Below, piece by piece: positions 1 through 6,001 of a stretch of DNA of 6,001 bases (within the stretch, counting starts at the first letter, position 1; each line of letters opens with the position of its first letter). This DNA is from an uncultured Eubacteriales bacterium (GTDB taxonomy: Bacteria; Bacillota; Clostridia; Christensenellales; Pumilibacteraceae). The position numbers and the translations under genes were made by a program. Location of the stretch: NCBI GenBank assembly GCA_900555875.1, contig USNB01000079.1, positions 1 to 6,001 on the forward strand. Reading direction: 5' to 3'. The notes beneath the pieces were generated by a model, which was not told where the DNA came from, did not search any database, and was given only the letters and a program-made list of their open reading frames with translations.

Positions 1-440
1 TAATGCGGCGGAGTCGACAGTATTCGTTTTGCGGTTTCGGTATAATGACCGAACAAACTCAACCGATCCCTGCGATCTATGATCCCGCATATGTCGGCAT
101 AATCGTTCATACCGATAAAACAATCGGCTTCCGGAAGGAGTTCGGACAACTCGTTCCCGTACCGCATCGGGAGACATCCGGCAACAACGAGCGTTTCGCA
201 CCTGCCCGTCTTTTTATATTCAGCCGCTTCGAATATCGTATCTATCGCTTCTTTTTCCGCGGATTTTATGAACGCGCAGGTATTTATTATGATGACATCG
301 GCTTCGCCGAGATCGTTCGTCGCAGAATATCCGCCTTTACCGAGATAATACAGTATATTTTCGGTATCGACCCGGTTCTTATCGCACCCGAGAGATATTA
401 CCGCGACTTTCTTTTTTTCAGTACACATCACGTCACTCAT
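1..440 (-). CDS. rimO: Ribosomal protein S12 methylthiotransferase RimO, N-terminal part (runs off the left edge)
   Basis: RimO is a radical-SAM enzyme that adds a methylthio group to a conserved aspartate of ribosomal protein S12, in the cytoplasm. The 146 codons visible here cover the N-terminal UPF0004 (MTTase) domain. Its three cluster-binding cysteines are all present: C19 in SLGCDKNRVDTE, C55 in INTCAFI and C89 in VAGCLPMRY. SLGCDKN with VDTE separates RimO from MiaB-type tRNA enzymes. The reading frame is still open at base 1, so the radical-SAM CxxxCxxC motif and the TRAM domain lie outside the window. The ATG at 440 overlaps the ftsK stop codon by 8 bases (ATGAGTGA), which suggests translational coupling; no good Shine-Dalgarno precedes it. 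An ATG at 428 would shorten the protein by 4 residues and is equally possible. Order ftsK-rimO is common in Clostridia. Family identification is firm; the exact start is not. Confidence 0.93.
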   Translation of the reverse strand, partial: MSDVMCTEKKKVAVISLGCDKNRVDTENILYYLGKGGYSATNDLGEADVIIINTCAFIKSAEKEAIDTIFEAAEYKKTGRCETLVVAGCLPMRYGNELSELLPEADCFIGMNDYADICGIIDRRDRLSLFGHYTETAKRILSTPPH

Positions 441-3400
441 TGAAAGGTATGCCGAATATGGTCTCGAACTGGGATTCCGTCATATAGACTTCTCTCGGCT
501 TGGCTCCCGTCGAAGGACCGACCCACCGACGCATTTCGAGAGTATTGATGATACGTGCAGCACGGGCGTAGCCGAGCGAGAAGCGCGTCTGTATCAGCGA
601 AGTCGATGCCTTCCCGCAATTTATGAAACAACGCATGATGTTGGGGAACATCTTTTCATCGGCGCTTTCTTCCGACTCGCTCGCCGCGGAAGCATTCTCT
701 TCCGGCTCGTTCTGATCGACAAGTATCACCTTTTCTATGTCTTTATCGAATATAGCCTTGTTATGAGATTTCACATAATTCACGATGGATACTATCTCCT
801 CATTCGTGAGGAACGCACCCTGCAATCGTATAGGCTCCGAATTACACATGAGCAGCATATCGCCGCGGCCTATAAGCGATTCCGCGCCGCCCTGATCGAG
901 CACCGTGCGCGAATCCGCGTTGGAAGTGACCTTGAGAGATATTCTGGACGGAAGATTGACTTTTATCGAACCCGTTATGATATCCACAGACGGCCTCTGC
1001 GTAGCCAGCACGAGGTGTATGCCTGCGGCACGCGCTTTCTGCGCTATGCGCCTGATGCCTCCCTCGACCTCTTTTTTCTTCGTCGTCATCAGGTCGGCAA
1101 GCTCATCGACCACCATCACTATATACGGGATCTTCTTTGCCTTTCCCGAACGAACAAGATCGCACTTATTGTATTCCTCAAGGTTACGGACGGCGTAGCC
1201 TGCCTGCGACATATTGTTGAACAATTCAAAACGCCGTTCCATCTCATCGATAAGATAATTCAGCGCGTTGATCGCATGATTGACGTCGGTTATGGGATTT
1301 TCGAGAAGAAGATGCGGAAGTCCGCGATAAAGCGTGAACTCTATTTGCTTCGGGTCGACAAGGACTATGCGCACGTCTTCCGGAGAACTTCTGTATATGA
1401 GGCTCACGATGATGGTGTTCAGACATACCGATTTACCCATATTGGTCGCGCCCGCGACAAGCAGGTGCGGCATTTTTTCAAGATTACGAACGATCGCATC
1501 GCCGCCTATGTCCTTGCCGAGCGCAAGCGGAAGCATACCGCGCGAATCCCTGAATGCCGGAGAATCTATTATCTCCCTGAACGCTACGGATACGGGATGG
1601 CTGTTCGCGACCTCGATACCGACGACCTGTTTGTTCGCCACGGGAGCCTCTATACGTATAGCGCCGCTGGCAAGGGTAAGTTCGAGGTCCATATCGAGAG
1701 ACAATATGCGCTTGACCGGGATACCCTGCGGTGGCTGAAGTTCATACCTGGTAACGGAAGGTCCGACTATGACGTTGCACACTTTAGCCGGAAATTTAAG
1801 ACTGCTCAGGATCTCTTCTATAGCGTGCGTCTTGTTCTCTATGTCTGCACTGTCTACGACGCTGTCTTCTTCGGGCATGCCGAGAAGATCCATGGGCGGT
1901 CTGTCATACACATACGGCTCTTCGGGCGCCGGCTCGGGTGCCGGTGCCGGCTTTTCCTCACGTACAGGCTCTTCCCTGACAGGCGCAGGGCGTTCCGGCG
2001 CCGGACGGGGCTGCGGTGAAGGAGGCGTTTTATCGTCTCTGATATAATAACCCGTGTGATCTTCGCCCTCGAACGAAGGCGCTTCGCTGAGATCGGTCAC
2101 CTCTTCGCTTACGGATAAAGTAGGATCTCTATCCGGTTCTGCTGGCGCAGGGCGATAAGCCGCGGCATCGGGCGAGGACTTTTCCTCGGCGACCGCTTCG
2201 GATCCCGAGCCGGGTATATCATCGGCCATATGTTTGTCAAAATCCGTCTGCGTCGTGATCGTAGGCGCAGAAGCGAACGAATCGAATCCTTCTTCAGGTA
2301 CTGCCTCGGCCGTCTGATAGAACGGACGCTGCTCTACGGGAACTTCCTCTTCCGGCGCTTCCTCTTCGCTGCTTACGCGATCGAGCCAGCCCTCGCTCGC
2401 TATCGGAGAGTCATTATCCGCCACGTTTCTTCCGCTCGCACCGAACGTCTCCGGACCGGAACCGCCGTAAGGCTCATATCCCGTCTTCCGCGTTTCAGCC
2501 GTGCTGCGCGCCGGCTCATGCTCGGGTTCGGTATGTTCAGTGTGCAGATCGTGGATATCCGCCAAATGATCCGCGGATACGATAGCGCTGTCATTGCGAT
2601 CAGATACTCTGTCGTCATTCGTCTCCGGACCGGCCGAACGTTCCTCCGTTCTGCCGAAACCGTATTCGGTGTCAGCCTCGCTCCCACGCGTATAGCCCGT
2701 GAATTGCCGTTCACGCGAAAAATCCGTAAAAGACGAAGACGCCGGCGTAGTATACCCCTCAAGCGTACTCGTATTGATTATGCTTCCCGTTTCATACCCG
2801 GCTTCAGGCGTTTTCGGCGTGGGAAGTGTAAGATCGGTCAGGCCGTTGCCCATGCGATCCGACCCGTGCAATATTTTATCCGGTTTCTTCCGGTCTTCAA
2901 CGGACGCTTTATGCACGTCGGGCGCGGCTTCACTCGTGCGCGATTCGCCCTGCGCAGCCGCTCCCGAATAATAATCTCCGCCCGGAGCGGGACGCGAGCT
3001 TTCGTTTTCAGTTCCGGCGCTCCTGTCGCGATCACGATCCTTATCCGGCTTTTTCATGGAACTCAAAATAGGATCGAATTCTTCCCAATCGGAAGGAGAA
3101 GGCCGGTACAATATATTCGACGCCTGGGTCTGAGTTATGCGGCGCTTACCAATAAGATCGAGACGTCCGTAGTCGACCTCGTCGTCATAAAGCCCGCCGT
3201 GTACTTCGTCTCCGAATCCCTCGGGTCCGCTCCCTCCGTCGCTGCCTGGAGCGACATCTTCTATAAACAGAGACGTCACGCCGTTATGACGGGATACGCG
3301 CTGTGCGAGAGGCTCTTCCTCCGTGATAAGTGAAGGCTGAGCGCTGCGTTCGGGAACGGCACGTCTCGCCTTTCTGCTCTTATTCCTGCTTAAAGATATG

Positions 3401-3918
3401 CCGCGTTCGCGCAATATTATATACGTAAGCAGCGCAATGCATCCGACAAGAAGCAGACTGATGACGATATATGCGCCCACCGTGCTTATAAGCGCTTTGA
3501 TCCCGTACGCCACGACACCGAAGATCACTCCGCCGGCCGTCCATTTTGCTACGTAAACGGCGGAAAGATACTCGCCGATATTTTCCGACAAATGCGAATT
3601 AGTCGTTATGAGTTGCAGAAGAAGCATAAGGAAAACGGCGATCCCCGCTATAGCGAGCGCCTTCTTTGCCGAAACGTCTATTCTCCTGCGCAGTACGAGC
3701 ACAAGACCTATCGCAAACACGAACGCGAAAAGAGCGTATGCGAATATTCCGAACACGCCGAGGAAAAACGCCTGTATGGCGCTGCTCACCGGTCCGAATA
3801 TCACGGAAACGGCACAGCACAGCAAAAGAAATGCCGATATTATCATCAGCACTATGCCGAGTATGTCGTGATCTTTATTATTATTTCCGCCGCTTTCGCG
3901 TCTCATGTAATTACTCAT
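433..3918 (-). CDS. ftsK: FtsK/SpoIIIE-family DNA translocase with long linker
   Basis: This is a septum-anchored, ATP-driven double-stranded DNA pump that clears chromosomes from the division plane; in spore formers the homologue SpoIIIE fills the forespore. The N-terminus has four or five hydrophobic segments (about 19-41, 48-76, 86-104, 127-144, 147-169), then a basic stretch (178-186). A low-complexity linker of about 500 residues follows, rich in Asp, Glu, Ser and Pro and ending in a Pro/Glu/Arg run (632-667). The motor starts near 668. Walker A is GATNMGKS (823-830), Walker B is VMVVDELADL with D938/E939, and ATQRPSVDIITG and GRGDMLL are present. The DNA-reading gamma winged helix is 1090-1161 (ASTSLIQTRF, then VGPSTGAKPREV). 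At 1161 aa it is much longer than SpoIIIE of Bacillus (about 790), the excess being linker. An in-frame TGA six bases upstream fixes the ATG at 3918 as the first possible start. It has its own promoter and overlaps rimO. FtsK versus SpoIIIE role cannot be decided from sequence. Confidence 0.97.
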   Translation of the reverse strand: MSNYMRRESGGNNNKDHDILGIVLMIISAFLLLCCAVSVIFGPVSSAIQAFFLGVFGIFAYALFAFVFAIGLVLVLRRRIDVSAKKALAIAGIAVFLMLLLQLITTNSHLSENIGEYLSAVYVAKWTAGGVIFGVVAYGIKALISTVGAYIVISLLLVGCIALLTYIILRERGISLSRNKSRKARRAVPERSAQPSLITEEEPLAQRVSRHNGVTSLFIEDVAPGSDGGSGPEGFGDEVHGGLYDDEVDYGRLDLIGKRRITQTQASNILYRPSPSDWEEFDPILSSMKKPDKDRDRDRSAGTENESSRPAPGGDYYSGAAAQGESRTSEAAPDVHKASVEDRKKPDKILHGSDRMGNGLTDLTLPTPKTPEAGYETGSIINTSTLEGYTTPASSSFTDFSRERQFTGYTRGSEADTEYGFGRTEERSAGPETNDDRVSDRNDSAIVSADHLADIHDLHTEHTEPEHEPARSTAETRKTGYEPYGGSGPETFGASGRNVADNDSPIASEGWLDRVSSEEEAPEEEVPVEQRPFYQTAEAVPEEGFDSFASAPTITTQTDFDKHMADDIPGSGSEAVAEEKSSPDAAAYRPAPAEPDRDPTLSVSEEVTDLSEAPSFEGEDHTGYYIRDDKTPPSPQPRPAPERPAPVREEPVREEKPAPAPEPAPEEPYVYDRPPMDLLGMPEEDSVVDSADIENKTHAIEEILSSLKFPAKVCNVIVGPSVTRYELQPPQGIPVKRILSLDMDLELTLASGAIRIEAPVANKQVVGIEVANSHPVSVAFREIIDSPAFRDSRGMLPLALGKDIGGDAIVRNLEKMPHLLVAGATNMGKSVCLNTIIVSLIYRSSPEDVRIVLVDPKQIEFTLYRGLPHLLLENPITDVNHAINALNYLIDEMERRFELFNNMSQAGYAVRNLEEYNKCDLVRSGKAKKIPYIVMVVDELADLMTTKKKEVEGGIRRIAQKARAAGIHLVLATQRPSVDIITGSIKVNLPSRISLKVTSNADSRTVLDQGGAESLIGRGDMLLMCNSEPIRLQGAFLTNEEIVSIVNYVKSHNKAIFDKDIEKVILVDQNEPEENASAASESEESADEKMFPNIMRCFINCGKASTSLIQTRFSLGYARAARIINTLEMRRWVGPSTGAKPREVYMTESQFETIFGIPFNE

Positions 3919-3926
3919 ATATCAAG

Positions 3927-3940
3927 CCCGACCTCTCGGG
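3927..3940 (-). promoter_or_regulatory. ftsK leader hairpin with the Shine-Dalgarno in its loop
   Basis: Read on the minus strand, CCCGA-GAGG-TCGGG forms a perfect 5-bp stem with a GAGG tetraloop. GAGG is the closest Shine-Dalgarno-like sequence to the ftsK ATG, but it lies 13 bases away, which is longer than usual. A second purine run (GGAAAGGGGA, 3950-3941) lies just upstream; if the hairpin folds, it comes within about 8 bases of the start in space. The stem is seen directly; any effect on translation is inference. Confidence 0.4.
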
Positions 3941-3983
3941 TCCCCTTTCCTGCATTCATTCGGGTATCCCGTTAGTTATATTG

Positions 3984-4013
3984 ATTATAACACAAATGCC
4001 CCGAACATTTCAA
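3984..4013 (-). promoter_or_regulatory. Sigma-A-type promoter for ftsK-rimO
   Basis: On the minus strand a -35 box TTGAAA (4013-4008) is followed after 18 bases by a perfect -10 box TATAAT (3989-3984). A TG one base before the -10 (3992-3991) makes it an extended -10. Transcription would begin near 3977, giving a leader of about 59 bases before the ftsK ATG. It lies after the terminator of the preceding frame, so ftsK and rimO should form a separate transcription unit. No obvious operator repeat is seen in the box region. Confidence 0.75.
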
Positions 4014-4136
4014 TAGTTTTAAGCGGATTTTAAGAAATTAATTTACACGCGAAAAACGGGACGAAAATCCTGCGACACGAGCCCCTCTCACCTGCGATCG
4101 GAAAAAATATGCACAGACCGGATGCAATACCGTTAT
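4014..4136. other. Intergenic spacer without a recognised gene
   Basis: Between the upstream terminator and the ftsK promoter there are about 120 bases of mixed AT-rich and GC-rich sequence. I find no open frame of useful length with a ribosome binding site on either strand, and no tRNA-like or riboswitch-like fold that I could support. Confidence 0.5.
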
Positions 4137-4184
4137 AAAAATCGAACGGGCTTCCCCTTCGGCATTTGCCTCCGGGGAAGCCCG
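4137..4184 (-). terminator. Rho-independent terminator after the truncated frame
   Basis: An 11-bp perfect stem pairs 4184-4174 (CGGGCTTCCCC on the minus strand) with 4157-4147 (GGGGAAGCCCG). The 16-base loop holds a small GGC/GCC stem of its own. On the minus strand the stem is followed by TTCGATTTTT, so the U-run begins a few bases after the stem. It starts 7 bases past the TAA at 4192-4194 and would insulate ftsK from upstream transcription. Confidence 0.85.
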
Positions 4185-4191
4185 CAATACT

Positions 4192-4515
4192 TTACGGATC
4201 ACCGGTCTTATTCGACGGATGAAGCGGTTTTTTGTTTTTAATCACTCGTCTGACTACGAGGAATATCCACACTCCGAGAATGGCAAGCAATATACCTTCC
4301 GCAAGTATAGGCCTCCATACCCAGCCGTAATTATATTCGAAACCGACGGTATAGTCCTTAGGTTCGGCGCTCGGATCGTATGACAGACGCGCCTGTTCAC
4401 AATCCGCAAGCGTCCACAACACGTTATGCGCGACATTCTGTGCTAAAGTCACGAAATACGGATCGTTGCGATAGTCCGACGAATTGCTGAAGAACGGGGC
4501 GGTCGGCTGGCTCAA
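4192..4515 (-). pseudogene. Remnant of a membrane-anchored protein, possibly a GH3 glycosidase C-terminus
   Basis: The 107 codons from a TTG at 4515 contain no Met, and no credible ribosome binding site precedes the TTG. The same frame continues upstream without a stop, through coding-like sequence (YTIKCNRIGNDTWLS), into the terminator of the M16 gene, where it stops at 4597-4599. This suggests that the 5' part of a larger gene was deleted and only its tail remains. The tail has a soluble part (DPYFVTLAQNVAHNVLWTLAD), a Trp/Tyr-rich stretch (NYGWVWRP), one transmembrane helix (about residues 70-89) and a basic end (RRVIKNKK), so the C-terminus would be cytoplasmic. The pattern I-R-x-G-N-D followed by A-x-N-x-L-x-T-x-A resembles the C-terminal end of GH3 beta-glycosidases with a C-terminal membrane helix; this is recollection of the family pattern, not a search result. 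It could instead be a short TTG-started membrane protein. The frame is intact and has its own terminator, so the loss may be recent. Confidence 0.5.
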
Positions 4516-4569
4516 CCATGTGTCGTTACCTATTCTGTTGCACTTAATAGTATAATTTACCCCATATGC

Positions 4570-4594
4570 AAAAAGAACGTCCCGTGGGACGTTC
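4570..4594 (-). terminator. Rho-independent terminator of the M16 peptidase gene
   Basis: On the minus strand GAACGTCCC (4594-4586) and GGGACGTTC (4583-4575) form a 9-base inverted repeat around two bases, in practice a 7-8 bp stem with a small loop. TTTTT (4574-4570) follows directly. It begins 22 bases after the TAA at 4617-4619. The U-run is only on the minus strand, so it serves leftward transcription. Confidence 0.85.
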
Positions 4595-4616
4595 CTTCAC
4601 ATTCGGTAAAAAGTAT

Positions 4617-5894
4617 TTATGCTCTGAGGCCGGACAAGAGATCGGAATAAATGTCTTTGCCTTCGACGAACTGTTTCTTTCCGACATACGCCACGGAAAC
4701 GGGACGATCGAACACTCCTGACCGACAGAAATCCGCGACATCGCCGAGAGTCACGTTCTCGACCTGCGCTATGCTTTTGTCTATATCGTATGCTTTGCCG
4801 GTATAAAGCGCATATTTCCCGCAAGAGCTCATGACTGATAATATGTTTTCTATACCGAACAACATGGAACTTTTCAGCTGCATTTTCGCACGCTCGAGCT
4901 CGGCGGCCGTCAGCCCGTCGCGCACAAGTATTTTTATTTCTTCGGCTACCGAAGAAACGGCTTTCCCGAGATTGCCGCCGCTCGTATTGACATATATTCC
5001 GAAATTGCCGTTCCTCTTATATGTGGAGCATGACGTGTATACGTTATACACCAATCCCTGCTGTTCGCGCAGACGCTGAAATAACCTGGAACTCATTCCC
5101 GTACCGAAGCAGAAAGACACCACGCTCTGCACTGCCGTAAGATCGTCATCAAAAGGTACGGACGGAAAACCTATGGCCAGATTGACCTGCTCAAAGTCCT
5201 TTTTATACTCGGCGTATCCGCCGCCTTCGACATTTTCCGGAAATTCTTTGGCGCATCTGCCGCAGCCGCACCGCGGAAGCACGTACTTTTCCACAAGTTT
5301 CAACGCATCCTCGTGACGTATATTACCCACCATCGATATTACGATGTTGTCGGGAGTATACATCCTGCGCGTGTATTCGCGAACGTCGTCTCCACGGAAA
5401 CGCATCACGTTATCCACGGGACCGAGAATGGTATTCGCCAGCCTTGTTCCTTCATATCTTCTGCCCGCGAGAAGGTCGTAGCATATCTCCTCCGGTTCGT
5501 CTTCCACCATATGGATCTCTTCGGCAATGACTTTACGCTCCTTATCCAATTCGGCATCGTCAAAAAGAGATTCGTAAAGTATATGCGAAAGCAGAGCGAA
5601 ACAGTCGCCGAATTTTTCGTCTATGCTCTTGAAATAAAAACACGTAGCCTCTTTGCTGGTAAAAGCATTGAAACTTGCGCCGAGATCTTCAAATCTCTCG
5701 GCAATGCGCGCGGCAGACAATTCTGCCGTACCTTTATACATTACATGCTCTGTAAAATGCGATATCCCGTTTTCGGCATCGCTTTCGAACGCGCTGCCCG
5801 CACCTACCCAGAATCCTGCCGCCACAGACCTGAAAGAGGGGTAGCTGCCGGTCACGAGAGTAAGGCCGTTATCCAATTTTGTGATTTGTACCAT
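4617..5894 (-). CDS. M16-family zinc peptidase (processing-peptidase-like, MlpA/YmxG type)
   Basis: This is a 425-residue zinc endopeptidase of the pitrilysin/insulinase clan, probably cytoplasmic since no signal peptide or membrane segment is seen. The N-terminal catalytic domain carries the inverted zinc motif HFTEH (46-50) within GISHFTEHVMYKGT; E49 is the catalytic base. The third zinc ligand lies in VIAEEIHM (E125/E126). NAFTSKEATCFYF (76-88) is the conserved strand after the motif. The C-terminal M16_C half has SSRLFQRLREQQGLVYNVYT (268-287), including the Arg and Tyr region used to bind substrate. Length is usual for bacterial single-chain members (about 410-430). I chose ATG 5894 because GGAG (5903-5900) lies 5 bases upstream and the family homology (VQITKLDNGL) begins right there. 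A GTG at 5975 would add 27 residues unlike the family. A Cys cluster (C209, C211, C214) in the inter-domain linker is unusual. Substrate is unknown. Confidence 0.95.
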   Translation of the reverse strand: MVQITKLDNGLTLVTGSYPSFRSVAAGFWVGAGSAFESDAENGISHFTEHVMYKGTAELSAARIAERFEDLGASFNAFTSKEATCFYFKSIDEKFGDCFALLSHILYESLFDDAELDKERKVIAEEIHMVEDEPEEICYDLLAGRRYEGTRLANTILGPVDNVMRFRGDDVREYTRRMYTPDNIVISMVGNIRHEDALKLVEKYVLPRCGCGRCAKEFPENVEGGGYAEYKKDFEQVNLAIGFPSVPFDDDLTAVQSVVSFCFGTGMSSRLFQRLREQQGLVYNVYTSCSTYKRNGNFGIYVNTSGGNLGKAVSSVAEEIKILVRDGLTAAELERAKMQLKSSMLFGIENILSVMSSCGKYALYTGKAYDIDKSIAQVENVTLGDVADFCRSGVFDRPVSVAYVGKKQFVEGKDIYSDLLSGLRA

Positions 5895-5899
5895 TTTTT

Positions 5900-5903
5900 C
5901 TCC
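5900..5903 (-). promoter_or_regulatory. Ribosome binding site of the M16 peptidase gene
   Basis: GGAG on the minus strand is followed by five A residues and then the ATG at 5894. This decides the start against the in-frame GTG at 5975, which has no comparable site and no family homology after it. Confidence 0.8.
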
Positions 5904-5929
5904 GTAGTATATTTTATCCTGTTTTCGCA

Positions 5930-5959
5930 GGTATAAGTCATCGGTATCGAAAGCGTCAA
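5930..5959 (-). promoter_or_regulatory. Possible promoter of the M16 peptidase gene
   Basis: On the minus strand TTGACG (5959-5954) lies 18 bases before TATACC (5935-5930), both close to the sigma-A consensus. Transcription would start near 5924 and give a leader of about 30 bases. The -35 box overlaps a TGA (5958-5956) that could end an upstream gene. Since upstream genes are out of view, the M16 gene could also be read from further right. Confidence 0.4.
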
Positions 5960-6001
5960 AGAGCGTCGGACACACAGCCCGCAGATACGCCCGCCGCCGC
6001 C

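Noticed and set aside
3..443. Plus-strand open frame of 146 codons at the left edge
   Set aside because: The opposite strand encodes a clear RimO N-terminus with all three cluster cysteines, so this is a mirror frame.
763..2019. Plus-strand open frame of 418 codons opposite the ftsK motor region
   Set aside because: It lies fully antisense to the conserved FtsK motor and linker, is very rich in Arg, Tyr and His as mirror frames are, and shows no recognisable domain.
2230..3333. Plus-strand open frame of 367 codons opposite the ftsK linker
   Set aside because: Arg-rich antisense shadow of an acidic low-complexity region; no domain or promoter of its own.
4549..4577. Possible promoter (TATACT at 4554-4549) before the truncated frame
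   Set aside because: The -10 box is fair, but no acceptable -35 lies 16 to 18 bases upstream, where only the terminator stem and T-run are found.
5313..5936. Plus-strand open frame of 207 codons opposite the M16 gene
   Set aside because: Antisense to the conserved catalytic half of the peptidase and without any recognisable motif.
5894..5975. Longer start (GTG at 5975) for the M16 peptidase
   Set aside because: The ATG at 5894 has GGAG at ideal spacing and family homology begins there; the 27 extra residues match nothing known in the family.

Overview
The window looks like chromosomal DNA from a Bacillota member of the Clostridia type, perhaps from a gut or other anaerobic lineage. The basis is gene content and order (SpoIIIE/FtsK translocase directly followed by rimO, with an M16 processing-type peptidase nearby), Gram-positive-style promoters and T-tailed terminators. 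By eye the GC content is moderate, and ATA is used freely for isoleucine. All genes lie on the minus strand, so the order of transcription is from high to low coordinates. No rRNA, tRNA, CRISPR array or insertion sequence was recognised.

From the right: an M16-family zinc peptidase (5894 to 4617) has a good Shine-Dalgarno, a possible promoter and a hairpin terminator (4594-4570). Directly behind that terminator is a 107-codon reading frame (4515 to 4192) with no internal Met codon and no convincing start. It reads like the C-terminal, membrane-anchored tail of a larger protein, perhaps a GH3 glycosidase, and is best read as a 5'-deleted remnant. It keeps a strong terminator of its own (4184-4137).

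After an intergenic stretch of about 270 bp carrying a strong extended -10 promoter (4013-3984), a large FtsK/SpoIIIE DNA translocase (3918 to 433, 1161 aa) occupies most of the window. It has an N-terminal membrane domain, a linker of roughly 500 residues, the RecA-like motor and a C-terminal winged helix. Its stop codon overlaps the start of rimO (440 leftwards, cut by the window edge), which encodes the methylthiotransferase acting on ribosomal protein S12. ftsK and rimO probably form one transcription unit, separate from the M16 gene.

The genes are mostly housekeeping: chromosome segregation at the septum, ribosomal protein modification and proteolysis. I see no clear new biological system. 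The most notable points are the truncated gene tail between two terminators, the long FtsK linker, a non-standard Walker A loop, a hairpin that presents the ftsK Shine-Dalgarno in its loop, and a Cys cluster in the M16 peptidase.
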